From Prosthecobacter sp. (GTDB taxonomy: Bacteria > Verrucomicrobiota > Verrucomicrobiia > Verrucomicrobiales > Verrucomicrobiaceae), in NCBI GenBank assembly GCA_019186985.1, contig JABARQ010000004.1:1-64000 (forward strand): a stretch of DNA of 64,000 nt, given 5' to 3'. The position numbers and the translations under genes are program-made. A model generated the notes under the pieces. That model did no database searches and had not been told where the DNA came from. It saw nothing but the letters and a program-made list of their open reading frames with translations. Position 1 is the first letter of the stretch; every line of letters begins with the position of its first letter. Of the stretch, positions 8,900 through 17,892 are shown piece by piece.

Positions 8900-10251
8900 G
8901 CGTTCTGAAAATGGTGAAGGACCTTCTCCATGCCTGCGGAGCGGCTGCCCTTGAGCAGCACGGCGTCTCCGGGCCGCAGCAGCTCCTTCAGGTGGGCCGA
9001 GCAGGCCTCATGGGTGCCGAAGTTGCGCGACTCACACGGCGCGGCGGCCCCGCTGATCATCGCAGCCTCCTCACCCACGGTGAGAACCGCATCGAGCTTC
9101 AAGCCGGCGGCATGGCGGCCAACCGCCTGATGCCCCTCGGCCGCATGAGGCCCAAGCTCGCCCATGCGGCCGAGCACGGCGATCTTGCGCCCGGCATTCC
9201 GCAGGGCGGCGAGGGCGTTCAGCCCGGCCTTCATCGAATCCGGATTGGCATTGTAGGAGTCGTCGATGAACAGGATGCCGGCGATGGACTTGGTCTCCAT
9301 GCGGCCTGAGGTCAGCCGGGAGCCGCGCAGGGCCTCCGCAATGTCCGCAGGCGCAATCCCATGAGCCCAGCCCATGCAGGCCGCGAGCGCGGCGTTGCCG
9401 ACCATGTGCTCACCGATGACGGGAAGGAAGGTCTCAACGACCTCGCCGCTGAAGTCGAGCTTGAACGCCGTGCCCTCAGCACCGGCGCGAAGGTCGAACG
9501 CGCGCACATCGCCCACGCCCGTTCCCGCCCGGTAAACCGTGGCCTGGCAATGACGGGCGATGAGGTCGGTGTAGCGGTCGTTGGCGTTCAGCACGACGAC
9601 GCCTTCGCCATGCACGTTGGCCGGCAGCGTTGCCTTCTCCCAGCCAATCGCATCCTGGCTGCCAAGATGCTCGATGTGCGCCATGCCGACGTTGGTGACG
9701 ATCGCGGCGTCGGGCAGCGCGATGTCCACCAGCGTCTTGATCTCGCCGGCATGGTTCATGCCCATCTCGACAACACCGCACTCGTCGCACTCCTCCAGGC
9801 TGAGCAGGGTCAGCGGAACACCGATGTGGTTGTTGAGGTTGCCGGTCGTGGCGCGTGTCTGGAACCGGCAGGCCATGACGACCGCGGCGAGGTCCTTGGT
9901 GGACGTCTTGCCGTTGCTGCCGGTCAGTCCAACGATGAGCGGCTGAACCATGGCGCGATAGCCGCGTGCCAGGTCCTGGAGTCCAGCAAGCGTGTCATCG
10001 ACCTCGATCATCACGCATTCATCCGATGCCTCCGCACGTCCTTTTTGAACCAGGCAGGCAGTGGCGCCGGAGGCCATCACCTGAGGCAGGAAGTCATGCG
10101 CGTCAAAACGCTCGCCCTTCAACGCCACAAACAGGTCACCCGGCCGCACCTGGCGCGAATCCGTGACGACGCGCGACACGGTCCGGCCGTCACGCGCGGC
10201 AACGGTGCCGTTCGCAAGGCTGGCGAGCGTCTGGAGGTCGAGGGGCTTCAT
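8896..10251 (-). CDS. murF: UDP-MurNAc-tripeptide:D-alanyl-D-alanine ligase
   Basis: Adds D-Ala-D-Ala to the UDP-MurNAc tripeptide. The 451-residue protein has the N-terminal uridine-binding domain (VTDSRQVRPGDLFVALKG), the P-loop GLTGSNGKTSTKD, the NNHIGVPLTLL segment specific to MurF, and the C-terminal domain starting around DDSYNANPDSM. It overlaps murE and mraY by 4 bp each, so the three are probably translated as a coupled block. Confidence 0.96.
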   Translation of the reverse strand: MKPLDLQTLASLANGTVAARDGRTVSRVVTDSRQVRPGDLFVALKGERFDAHDFLPQVMASGATACLVQKGRAEASDECVMIEVDDTLAGLQDLARGYRAMVQPLIVGLTGSNGKTSTKDLAAVVMACRFQTRATTGNLNNHIGVPLTLLSLEECDECGVVEMGMNHAGEIKTLVDIALPDAAIVTNVGMAHIEHLGSQDAIGWEKATLPANVHGEGVVVLNANDRYTDLIARHCQATVYRAGTGVGDVRAFDLRAGAEGTAFKLDFSGEVVETFLPVIGEHMVGNAALAACMGWAHGIAPADIAEALRGSRLTSGRMETKSIAGILFIDDSYNANPDSMKAGLNALAALRNAGRKIAVLGRMGELGPHAAEGHQAVGRHAAGLKLDAVLTVGEEAAMISGAAAPCESRNFGTHEACSAHLKELLRPGDAVLLKGSRSAGMEKVLHHFQNA

Positions 10252-11888
10252 CGGCGTGGAGGAGGGCGGCGGTCGTCCGAGGAACGGCCGTAGCCCGGAC
10301 GGTCGGGCCGGTCTTGAAAACGAGGGCGGCGGGGCGGCGGGGCGGGCATGCCTCCTTCGCGGGCCTGACGTTCAGCCTCACGCAGGGCCTCGCGTTCCTT
10401 GCGCTCGACATCACGGTCACTGACGATCTTGCTGAGGAGCTGGCGCACGACACGGCGGTCATCAAAGGAGTGCTTCACGCCGTTGACCTCCTGATAATCC
10501 TCATGCCCCTTGCCGGCGATGACGACGATGTCGCCCTCGCGCGCATTTTCGAGCGCCGCCCGGATGGCTTCACGCCGGTCCACGATGGCGGCGTGGCTTT
10601 TCGGACGGGCGAAGCCCTTCACGGCGTCGGCGATGATGGACTCGGGCTTCTCGCTGCGCGGATTGTCGCTGGTGACGATGCAGATGTCGCTGCCGGCCTC
10701 GGCGGCCTGGGCCATCTTGGGACGCTTGGTGCGGTCGCGGTCGCCGCCGCAGCCGAAGACCGTGATGATGCGGCGCGGCTTGAGCGCCCTGGCCGCCTTG
10801 AGGACGTTGCTGATGGCGTCAGGCGTGTGGGCGTAGTCGACAAAGACCTGGAAGCGGCTGTTGTCGCCGGTGACGCGTTCGAGGCGGCCCGGAACCTGGG
10901 GCGCCGACTTGAGGCTGTTGATGGTTTCACGCAGGTTGAGCCCGGCTGAATGCGCGGCCGCGATGGCGCCGAGGGCGTTGTAAATGTTGAAGTCCCCGAT
11001 GAGCGGCAGGCGGACGAGGAAGGAGCGGCCCTTCACCTCCAGCTCAAAGGTCGAGCCGGTCATGTCATAGCGAGGGTTGACCGCGCGGTAGTCGGCGCCG
11101 ACACCGAAGCCGAACTTCAGCACGCGGCCGGTGCCTTCGTAGCGCTGGATGAGCTTGCGGCCCCAGGCGTCGTCAAGATTGACCACGATGCCGCCCTTGG
11201 GCTGGGAGGCGATCATTTCAAACAGGCGCACCTTGGCCACGAAGTACTCCTCCATGGTGTGATGATAATCGAGGTGGTCCTGAGTCAGGTTGGTGAAGAC
11301 ACCGGCGGTGAACGTCAGGCCGAAGACACGGTCCTGATCCAGGGCATGGGAGCTGACCTCCAGCGCGCAGGCCTTGCAGCCGTTGTCGCGCATCTGGGCG
11401 AGCAGGTCCTGGATCTCCAGGGACTCCGGTGTCGTGTGCGTGGCCGGAACCTGCCTGCCGCCGACGTCATAGACAACCGTGCCGAGAAGCCCGCAGCGCT
11501 TCTGACCCGCGTTCATGAGGTGATGCAGAAGGAAGGCAGTGGTGGTCTTGCCGTTCGTGCCGGTGACCCCAAGCAGGGCGAGCTTCCGTGCCGGAAAGTC
11601 ATGAAGCGCCGCGGCCGCCTGGGCGAGCGCGATGCGTGAATGCTTCACATGCACCCAGGGCACCGGGCAGTCGTCGGGAGGGGCCTGTTCGGCGATGATG
11701 GCCGCGGCTCCGGCGGCAATGGCCTTGCCGATGTAGTCGTGACCGTCCGATGTCGAGCCGCGCAGGGCGACGAAGGCGGTTCCCGGCGCAACCTTGCGGG
11801 AGTCGTAGGCGAGCGTGTTGATCCTTGTGTCCAGGCTACCGCTGGTCACGGGCTTTTCAAGATGGGCGATGAGTTCGCGTAGTGTCAT
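10248..11888 (-). CDS. murE: UDP-MurNAc-L-Ala-D-Glu:diamino acid ligase
   Basis: Mur ligase adding the third stem residue. Motifs seen are the N-terminal DSRKVAPGTAFVALRG, the P-loop TGTNGKTTT, and TSDNPRSEKP. DNPR is the signature for meso-diaminopimelate rather than lysine, so the wall is predicted to be DAP-type. The protein is 546 residues, about 50 longer than usual: after the expected C-terminus it carries a charged tail ending in an Arg/Pro-rich segment (residues about 495-546). That tail overlaps the start of murF by 4 bp. Confidence 0.95.
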   Translation of the reverse strand: MTLRELIAHLEKPVTSGSLDTRINTLAYDSRKVAPGTAFVALRGSTSDGHDYIGKAIAAGAAAIIAEQAPPDDCPVPWVHVKHSRIALAQAAAALHDFPARKLALLGVTGTNGKTTTAFLLHHLMNAGQKRCGLLGTVVYDVGGRQVPATHTTPESLEIQDLLAQMRDNGCKACALEVSSHALDQDRVFGLTFTAGVFTNLTQDHLDYHHTMEEYFVAKVRLFEMIASQPKGGIVVNLDDAWGRKLIQRYEGTGRVLKFGFGVGADYRAVNPRYDMTGSTFELEVKGRSFLVRLPLIGDFNIYNALGAIAAAHSAGLNLRETINSLKSAPQVPGRLERVTGDNSRFQVFVDYAHTPDAISNVLKAARALKPRRIITVFGCGGDRDRTKRPKMAQAAEAGSDICIVTSDNPRSEKPESIIADAVKGFARPKSHAAIVDRREAIRAALENAREGDIVVIAGKGHEDYQEVNGVKHSFDDRRVVRQLLSKIVSDRDVERKEREALREAERQAREGGMPAPPPRRPRFQDRPDRPGYGRSSDDRRPPPRR

Positions 11889-11898
11889 TAAGGTGGGG

Positions 11899-13806
11899 TT
11901 ATTCCTGATCGCCTCCTTCGAGGGCGAGCGGACGGCTGGGGCGAACGGAAAGCTGCTTGAGGACCTCTGAGGCGATCTCCCCGAAGATTGGAGCCGCCAC
12001 CTTCCCGCCGCCTATGGCGGTCTTGTCCTCGCATTTAGGATAATCAAGCACAACCACGCAGACGATCTTCGGATCCTTCGCGGGCGCGAAGCCGGCGAAG
12101 GAGGTGATCCACTGGCCTTCGGGATAGCCGCCCTTCCTGAGCAGCCTGCCCTTCTTGTCATAAACGGGGTTATGCTCAGGATCGTAACGGCGGGTGGTGC
12201 CGGTCTTTCCGGCAGCTTCGAGACCTTCAAACCTGGCACGGCTGCCGGTGCCCTCCTCGACGACCAGCTGGAGCAGCTCACGCATGGTCTGGGCCGTCTG
12301 GCCCTTGCAGACATGCCCGGCCACCTGCGGGGGCATGACCTCCACCTTGCGCCCGCCGTCGCTGACGACGCGGTCGATCAGGCGGGGCTTCATGAGGATG
12401 CCGCCGTTGGCGATGGCGCCGTAGGCCATGGCCATCTGGATGGGCGTGCAGTTGACCTCATAGCCGATGGGGAAGCGCGAGTAGGTGGCGTTGGACCAGC
12501 CCTTCTGGCTGTCATTCACATAGCCGCGGCTTTCGCCGTTGAGCTCGATGCCGGTTGGGCGGCCGAAGCCGAAGGCCTTCACATACTCGATGAACTTCTC
12601 CTGGCCGAGCTTCTTGAAGACCTTGAAGGTTCCGATGTTGCTCGAGTGCTTGAAGATGTCCGTCACGGGCACCACGCCCTGCCGCTTGAGGTCGTGCAGG
12701 GGCACCCGGAAGACGGGGTCGGTGTAGTCGCCCAGCTCGCAGTCAAAGGTGGAGCGGGTCGTGATGCGGCCCGTGTCGAGGGCGCCGGTGAAGGCGACGA
12801 TCTTGAAGGTGGAGCCGGGCTCGTAGGGCTCGTAGATGGCGAGGTTCTTCCAGTTGGTGGAGCCTGGGGCGCCGCGGTCATGATCCGGCCGGAAGCTCAT
12901 GGCCAGGATGGAGCCGTCCCTGACGTCGGTGACGACGGCCATGATCTTGTTAGGCCGCCACTGCAGGCTGGCCTGCTCGACGATGTGATCCACGGCGTCC
13001 TGGACGGCCATGTCGATGGTCAGGTGGATGTCCCGGCCGTGCACCGGGTTCTTGATCTCGCCCCGGTAGAGGGGGAGCTCACGTCCGGACTTGTCATGCT
13101 CGACCTCAACGCTGCCGGGCACGCCCCGCAGCACCTGCTCCTGGGTTTTTTCAACGCCGCGCACCCCGCCCCTGCCATCCTCGACGCCGCCGACGATCAG
13201 CGCCAGGCGGTTCTCCGTAGGGTAATGACGGCGGATGGTGGAGTTGACGTAGACGCCTCGGATGTGATGAGCGGCCAGCAGCGCCTTCCATTCCTTGGCC
13301 TGGTCCTCCGTCATCTTCTCCGCCAGCACCTCGATCTGCTCCTTCGAACGAATCCTGGCCAGCGCCTGCTCCCTGCTGAGGCCGAGCTTCGGGGCGATCT
13401 TGTCCGCGATGTGCTCCTGGTAGGAGGCGACGATCTGATCCTTGGTCAGGCCGACGGTTGAGGGAAACGAATACTTCGCCTCCCGCATCTCGGCGATGGC
13501 GAGGCGGGCGGTGAGCAGCTCGTGCAGATGCACCCGGTTGGTGCTGAGGTCGAAGATCTCCTCGTCGTAGGCCAGGTAGCGGCCGCTCAGGTCCTTGATG
13601 GAGCCGCGCTGGGCGGGCAGCGGGCGTGTCTCGCGAAACTTTCTGGAAGCCTCCTCGGCCAGGGCGGGGCCGCGCTTGAGATGCAGGTCATACAGCCGCC
13701 AGGAGACGGCCGAGAAGCCGAGCGTGAGCGCGCAGGTCGCCACGGCCATGCGGCCGACGAGAGGGCGGTCAAGGCGGATCTGACGATGGTTGGGAGGAGG
13801 CATCAT
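11899..13806 (-). CDS. ftsI: Class B penicillin-binding protein, septal transpeptidase
   Basis: A 635-residue division transpeptidase with a short basic N-terminus, one membrane anchor at about residues 22-42, a PBP dimerisation domain, and the transpeptidase domain. The three active-site motifs are present: SxxK in PGSTFKI, SxN in HSSNIGT, and KTG in AGKTGTTRR. There is no PASTA domain. The start is ATGATG at 13806, whose first codon overlaps the ftsL stop. It should act with FtsW encoded at the distal end of the operon. Confidence 0.94.
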   Translation of the reverse strand: MMPPPNHRQIRLDRPLVGRMAVATCALTLGFSAVSWRLYDLHLKRGPALAEEASRKFRETRPLPAQRGSIKDLSGRYLAYDEEIFDLSTNRVHLHELLTARLAIAEMREAKYSFPSTVGLTKDQIVASYQEHIADKIAPKLGLSREQALARIRSKEQIEVLAEKMTEDQAKEWKALLAAHHIRGVYVNSTIRRHYPTENRLALIVGGVEDGRGGVRGVEKTQEQVLRGVPGSVEVEHDKSGRELPLYRGEIKNPVHGRDIHLTIDMAVQDAVDHIVEQASLQWRPNKIMAVVTDVRDGSILAMSFRPDHDRGAPGSTNWKNLAIYEPYEPGSTFKIVAFTGALDTGRITTRSTFDCELGDYTDPVFRVPLHDLKRQGVVPVTDIFKHSSNIGTFKVFKKLGQEKFIEYVKAFGFGRPTGIELNGESRGYVNDSQKGWSNATYSRFPIGYEVNCTPIQMAMAYGAIANGGILMKPRLIDRVVSDGGRKVEVMPPQVAGHVCKGQTAQTMRELLQLVVEEGTGSRARFEGLEAAGKTGTTRRYDPEHNPVYDKKGRLLRKGGYPEGQWITSFAGFAPAKDPKIVCVVVLDYPKCEDKTAIGGGKVAAPIFGEIASEVLKQLSVRPSRPLALEGGDQE

Positions 13807-14156
13807 GACGTGCTGGGCTTGGCCTGGGCGACGGTTTTGGCGGCGGGGACGGGCTTCAGGCGGATGATCGACCGGGTCTGCGGGTTGATCTTCTGAAGCC
13901 AGGTGCCCTTGGCCTGAAGCAGCGGCTGCACCCTGGCACCGTCGAGCATCTGGTCGATCTTCCGCTCGAGGCTGGTGATCTCGATGTCGAGGAGCTTCGT
14001 CTCCTGCTCCACCAGGCGCTGCTGCTCGGCGAGGGCGGCGATGCGGTTCTTGTTCACGACCACGCTCAGGGCCGCCAGCAGCACGGCCGCGCAGATGACC
14101 AGGACCGCGGTGACAACCGGCAGCCCGATCTTGTTACGATATTGGTTACGCTTCAT
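13803..14156 (-). CDS. ftsL: FtsL-like small bitopic division protein
   Basis: A 117-residue protein with a basic N-terminus (MKRNQYRNK), one transmembrane helix (about 12-33), then a heptad-rich stretch (about 35-75: NKNRIAALAEQQ...LLDIEITSLERKID) predicted to be a coiled coil. This is the architecture of FtsL/DivIC. The identity rests on topology and on position between rsmH and ftsI, since FtsL sequences diverge quickly. The ATG at 14156 overlaps the rsmH stop (ATGA). A longer frame extends upstream inside rsmH but is only its out-of-frame shadow. Confidence 0.8.
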   Translation of the reverse strand: MKRNQYRNKIGLPVVTAVLVICAAVLLAALSVVVNKNRIAALAEQQRLVEQETKLLDIEITSLERKIDQMLDGARVQPLLQAKGTWLQKINPQTRSIIRLKPVPAAKTVAQAKPSTS

Positions 14157-15109
14157 GCCGGCAGGCGCTCGGCGGCGCGCAGGCGCGCGCTTCGGGCGCG
14201 GGGGTTGGCCTGCAGCTCCGTCTCCGAGGCCTCCAGGGGCTTCTTCGTGATCAGCTTCAGGCAGTGGTTCGGATTCAGTTTTTGAGCGGGCCATTCGGGG
14301 CGGTCGATGAAGGGGGCGGCGTAGTTCTGGAAGGCGTGCTTGACGATGCGGTCCTCGATGCTGTGGAAGGTGATGACCACGAGGCGCGCGCCCGGCTTCA
14401 GCCACCTCGGGGCCTGGGCGAGGAATTCGCGCAGGGCGGGCAGCTCGGCGTTCACCTCGCAGCGCAGCGCCTGGAAGGTCAGCGTGGCAGGGTGCTTCTT
14501 GCCGTGCTTCGGACAGACGCGGGCGATCATTTCCGCAAGCTGAAGGGTGCTTGTGAAGGGCTTCCTGACACGGTCCTGGCAGATCGCCCGGGCGATCCTC
14601 CGCGCGTTCTGCTCCTCGGCATTTTCACGCAGGATGCGCTCGATGTCCTCCTGCTGCCAGGTGTTCACGATGTCTGCGGCGGTCAGCGGCGACATCATGT
14701 CCATGCGCATGTCCAGAGGGCCGTCCTTGGCAAAGGAGAAGCCACGTTCGGCGGCGTCAAGATGGCGGCTGCTGACCCCGATGTCGATCAGCATGCCGTC
14801 GAGCCCTCCCACACCCGCCTCGGAAAGCACGGAGGCAAAGTTGCGGAAGTTGCCCTTCAACGCACAAAACCTGCTTCCATAGGAAGCCAGCCGGGCACGA
14901 GCGTAGGCGAGGGCTTCATCATCCTGATCCATGGCCACGATGTCCGCCCCGTGCTGGAGCAGTGCCTCGGTATGGCCGCCACCTCCCAGGGTGCCGTCAA
15001 AAATGAGCTTCCCAGGAGCGGGCAGCAGGGCGTCAAGCACCTCCTGCAACAGCACCGGCTGATGGTAGAAAGGCAGGTTTCGGGAACTGGATGAAGGGTC
15101 TTCTGGCAT
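14153..15109 (-). CDS. rsmH: 16S rRNA (cytosine(1402)-N(4))-methyltransferase
   Basis: SAM-dependent methyltransferase of the ribosomal decoding centre, the usual first or second dcw gene. Motifs are FDGTLGGGGHTEALL (SAM binding), LIDIGVSSRHLD, DMRMD and TFHSIEDRIVK. The start at 15109 gives 318 residues and is supported by a GGAGGAGGAAAG Shine-Dalgarno 9-12 bases upstream. The frame stays open to 15325, but those 72 residues are unlike the family. No mraZ gene precedes it. Confidence 0.95.
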   Translation of the reverse strand: MPEDPSSSSRNLPFYHQPVLLQEVLDALLPAPGKLIFDGTLGGGGHTEALLQHGADIVAMDQDDEALAYARARLASYGSRFCALKGNFRNFASVLSEAGVGGLDGMLIDIGVSSRHLDAAERGFSFAKDGPLDMRMDMMSPLTAADIVNTWQQEDIERILRENAEEQNARRIARAICQDRVRKPFTSTLQLAEMIARVCPKHGKKHPATLTFQALRCEVNAELPALREFLAQAPRWLKPGARLVVITFHSIEDRIVKHAFQNYAAPFIDRPEWPAQKLNPNHCLKLITKKPLEASETELQANPRARSARLRAAERLPA

Positions 15110-15118
15110 GTCGGGCTT

Positions 15119-15130
15119 CTTTCCTCCTCC
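15119..15130 (-). promoter_or_regulatory. Ribosome binding site of rsmH
   Basis: The minus strand reads GGAGGAGGAAAG just upstream of the ATG at 15109. It is one of the few strong Shine-Dalgarno sequences in the window, and it decides the rsmH start against a longer in-frame alternative. Confidence 0.7.
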
Positions 15131-15490
15131 CTGCGGTTGCTGTCTCTGCGCCAGGGACCCCCGCCCCCAGGGCATGAGGTCATCCATGGCATCGTTCGCA
15201 TCAAACCAGGGCCAGGTGCCAACCTGGAAAAACTCGCATAACCCTGTCCAGGCCCGCCTCATCCCCATGGACATCCCGGGCGGCAACGCGAGAGGCGCGG
15301 CGAACGGAGCACAGGCGGGAGACATGGCTTGAGTTTGGGAGGTTGATGCAATTATTGATTTTACAGCATTTATTTTTCCAAAACCTAAACATTTTGGAGA
15401 GCTTAATTACATAACTAGCGCCATTGCATCAATCATAGATTTCAGCCATCCATGGATTTTTGATAATTCGGCAAGGGCAGGCCTTTAAAA

Positions 15491-15510
15491 ATATGTTCTT
15501 TTGAACATAT
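15491..15510. promoter_or_regulatory. LexA-type operator (TGTTC-N4-GAACA)
   Basis: A perfect 20-bp palindrome with 8-base arms ATATGTTC and GAACATAT around TTTT. Its core, 15494-15507, matches exactly the 14-bp motif TGTTC-N4-GAACA reported as the LexA operator of Verrucomicrobia. It lies 103 bp before the YebC-family ATG (15611) and about 385 bp before the rsmH ATG on the other strand. It overlaps the region where a -35 for the TAATAA at 15518 would sit, a position suited to repression. Confidence 0.65.
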
Positions 15511-15610
15511 CCCCTGCTAATAACCTGAAAGAGACTGGCAAAAGCCCGTCTCCCATCTTGCCAAAGCTGGCTCATTGCCCTCTCATGGCATCTCACTTTT
15601 TACAACACTC

Positions 15611-16336
15611 ATGGGCGCTCAATGGAAACAGAAATGGCGGGAACTGGCCGCTGATCAGAAAGGCAAGATCGTCGGCAAGCTGACGCGGGAAATTCAGGTG
15701 GCCGCCCGGCTGGGGGGAGCTGATCCTGACCTGAACGCCCGGCTTTACGCCGCCATCACCGCCGCCAGGAAGCAGAGCGTCACCCGCGACTCCATCGAAC
15801 GCGCCATCGCCAAGGGCAGCGGCATCGGCGGCGAACCCGTGAACTACCAGACGGTGGTTTTTGAAGGCTTCGCACCGCACCGTGTGCCGGTGATGGTGGA
15901 ATGCCTGACCGACAACAACAACCGCACCTCCTCCGAGATCAAGGTCCTGTTCAAGGCCGGCAGCATAGGGACCCCGGGCTCCGTGGCCTGGATGTTCGAG
16001 CACTGCGGGCTGGTCGAGGCCCAGCACAGCGACAAGTCGCTCGACATCGAAGTGGCCGCGCTGGAAGCCGAGGCGGACAATGTGGAGCCCCTGGAGCTGG
16101 ATGAAGATGAGGCGGCAGGACATATCGGCGCGCGCTTTTTCTGCGCCATATCCAGCCTGGACACCGTGACCAAGGCGCTGAAGGCGGCGGGATGGAACGT
16201 CACGACCTCCGAACTGCACTATCACCCGAAGGACTGCCCGGAGCTGACCGAGGCCCAGCGCGAGGAGGTGACCGCATTCCTTCAGAGCCTCGACGGACAT
16301 GCCGACGTGCACCGGGTCTACGCAGCGATGAAGTAG
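15611..16336 (+). CDS. YebC/PmpR-family (YeeN-like) protein
   Basis: A 241-residue protein of the YebC/TACO1 family. The N-terminus (MGAQWKQKW, then GKLTREIQVAARLGGADPD) replaces the usual AGHSKWANIK start. The central blocks IERAIAKGSG, VVFEGFAPHRVPVMVECLTDNNNRT and GTPGSVAWMFEHCG are typical. Family members were long called transcriptional regulators, and recent work links them to translation and relief of ribosome stalling. The ATG at 15611 is preferred over an upstream in-frame start at 15575 because family similarity begins there. A LexA-type box lies 103 bp upstream. The gene is convergent with a DUF1501 gene. Confidence 0.9.
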   Translation: MGAQWKQKWRELAADQKGKIVGKLTREIQVAARLGGADPDLNARLYAAITAARKQSVTRDSIERAIAKGSGIGGEPVNYQTVVFEGFAPHRVPVMVECLTDNNNRTSSEIKVLFKAGSIGTPGSVAWMFEHCGLVEAQHSDKSLDIEVAALEAEADNVEPLELDEDEAAGHIGARFFCAISSLDTVTKALKAAGWNVTTSELHYHPKDCPELTEAQREEVTAFLQSLDGHADVHRVYAAMK

Positions 16337-16354
16337 GCCTGCCCCGCTCAGGCC
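16336..16354. other. Hairpin between convergent stops
   Basis: Arms GGCCTG (16336-16341) and CAGGCC (16349-16354) bridge the stop codons of the YebC-family gene and the DUF1501 gene. No T-run follows on either strand, so a terminator role is only possible. Confidence 0.25.
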
Positions 16355-17778
16355 AGCATCTGGGGAACCAGCTCGCCATGAACATTGGTTAGGCGCATGT
16401 CGAGGCCCTGGAAGCGCACCGCCAGCTTTGTATGCTCAAAGCCGAGCAGGTGCAGCAGCGTGGCGTGCAGGTCATGCACATGCACCGCGTCCTGGGTGAC
16501 GTTGAAGCCGAACTCATCGCTTTGACCAAGCGTGATGCCCGGCTTCATGCCACCGCCGGCAAACCACATGGTGAAGGCGTTGGGGTGATGGTCGCGCCCG
16601 TCGCTGCCGCCCTGTACCATGGGAGTGCGGCCAAACTCTCCGCCCCAGATGACCAGCGTGTCCTCCAAAAGGCCGCGCTGCTTCAGGTCACGCACCAGGG
16701 CGGCGCAGGGCTGGTCGGTCAGGCCGCACTGCTGCTTCAATCCGTTGACGAGGCCGCCGTGATGATCCCAGGCCTCGTGAAAAAGCTGCACAAAACGCAC
16801 GCCGCGCTCCACCAGCCGGCGGGCGAGCAGGCAGTTGTTGGCAAACGAGGCCTCGCCAGGCTTTGCGCCATACATTTCCAGGATGTGCTTCGGTTCCTGG
16901 GAAAGGTCCATGACCTCAGGCGCCGTCTGCTGCATCCGGTAAGCCAGCTCGAAGCTGTTGATCCGCGCGGCAATCTCCGGGTCACCGACGGTGCCGAGGC
17001 GCTCCTCATTGAGCTGCTTCAATGCATCCAGGGTCTGCCGCTGCGTCCTGTCGGTGACACCCTTCGGATTGCTCAGGTAGAGCACCGGCTCGCCGCTGCT
17101 GCGGAAGGGCACGCCCTGGTAGACCGTCGGCAGGAAGCCGCAGCCAAAGTTCGACAGGCCGCCGCTCGGCCCCTTCTGGCCGCTCTGCATGACGACATAG
17201 CCGGGAAGGTCCTGGTTCTCCGTGCCCAGGCCGTACAAAGTCCAGGCCCCAAAGCTCGGCCTGCCAAAGATCTGTGAACCCGTGCTCATCAGAATCTGCG
17301 CCGGCGCATGGTTGAAGGCGTCCGTCTTCATTGAGCGCACGATGGTCAGGTCGTCCGCAATCTTTGAAAGGTGCGGCAGAAGCTCGCTGATCTCCGCACC
17401 GCTGCGGCCATGGCGCGCAAACTTGAACTTTGGGCCAAGGAGGCGGCTGTTGGGATTGATGAAGGCGGCGCGGTAGCCCTTGAGCAGATCCGCAGGAGGC
17501 AGCCTGCCGTCCCACTTCGCCAGCTCAGGCTTGTTGTCGAACAGCTCCAGATGGCTGGGGGCGCCTCCCATGAAAAGGTAGATCACCCTCTTGGCCCTGG
17601 CCGGGTAGTGCGGACGTTTGTCCGCAAGCGGGCCGGCTGAGGCTGGGGCGGCAAATCCCTGGGAGCGCATCAGGTCCATCGCGGCCAGCGAGGCCATGCC
17701 GACCCCGCATTCCTGGAAGAACCAGCGGCGGGTGAGGTGGCGGGCGTGCTCGGACCGGATTTCGGAGGAAAGGTTCAT
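16348..17778 (-). CDS. DUF1501 domain protein (sulfatase-like fold)
   Basis: A 476-residue protein. A twin-arginine-like N-terminus (HLTRRWFFQECGVGMASLA) suggests Tat export. DUF1501 motifs include RVIYLFMGGAPSHLELFDNKP, FVQLFHEAWDHHGGL, VIWGGEFGRTPMVQG and GRDHHPNAFTMWFAGGG. The family resembles the alkaline phosphatase/sulfatase superfamily in fold, but its substrate is unknown. It usually sits beside a DUF1549/DUF1553 cytochrome gene, yet here the only one in view is 13 kb away. The ATG at 17778 is chosen because the frame upstream lacks signal-like sequence. Confidence 0.92.
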   Translation of the reverse strand: MNLSSEIRSEHARHLTRRWFFQECGVGMASLAAMDLMRSQGFAAPASAGPLADKRPHYPARAKRVIYLFMGGAPSHLELFDNKPELAKWDGRLPPADLLKGYRAAFINPNSRLLGPKFKFARHGRSGAEISELLPHLSKIADDLTIVRSMKTDAFNHAPAQILMSTGSQIFGRPSFGAWTLYGLGTENQDLPGYVVMQSGQKGPSGGLSNFGCGFLPTVYQGVPFRSSGEPVLYLSNPKGVTDRTQRQTLDALKQLNEERLGTVGDPEIAARINSFELAYRMQQTAPEVMDLSQEPKHILEMYGAKPGEASFANNCLLARRLVERGVRFVQLFHEAWDHHGGLVNGLKQQCGLTDQPCAALVRDLKQRGLLEDTLVIWGGEFGRTPMVQGGSDGRDHHPNAFTMWFAGGGMKPGITLGQSDEFGFNVTQDAVHVHDLHATLLHLLGFEHTKLAVRFQGLDMRLTNVHGELVPQMLA

Positions 17779-17892
17779 GGCTCTCGGAAAGTATCGCCAA
17801 GGCATTCGCAAGACTCCAGCACCGTCTTTCCAACCAAGTGCACAAGCCATGCCGGAGGGTTGAATGCTTCATGAGCCCCCTGCCTGCATGGA

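Larger units (their letters stand above)
15110..15610. promoter_or_regulatory. AT-rich divergent control region between rsmH and the YebC gene
   Basis: About 500 bp without a supported gene. The stretch 15335-15510 is markedly richer in A+T than its surroundings. It must hold the promoter of the minus-strand dcw operon and of the plus-strand YebC-family gene. A minus-strand TAAAAT near 15357-15362 and a plus-strand TAATAA at 15518-15523 could be -10 elements, but neither has a convincing -35. No mraZ coding sequence or MraZ-type repeats were seen. Confidence 0.5.

Noticed and set aside
15110-15325. N-terminal extension of rsmH by 72 residues
   Set aside because: A strong Shine-Dalgarno supports the ATG at 15109, and RsmH proteins normally begin a few residues before the FYHQPVLLQEV block.
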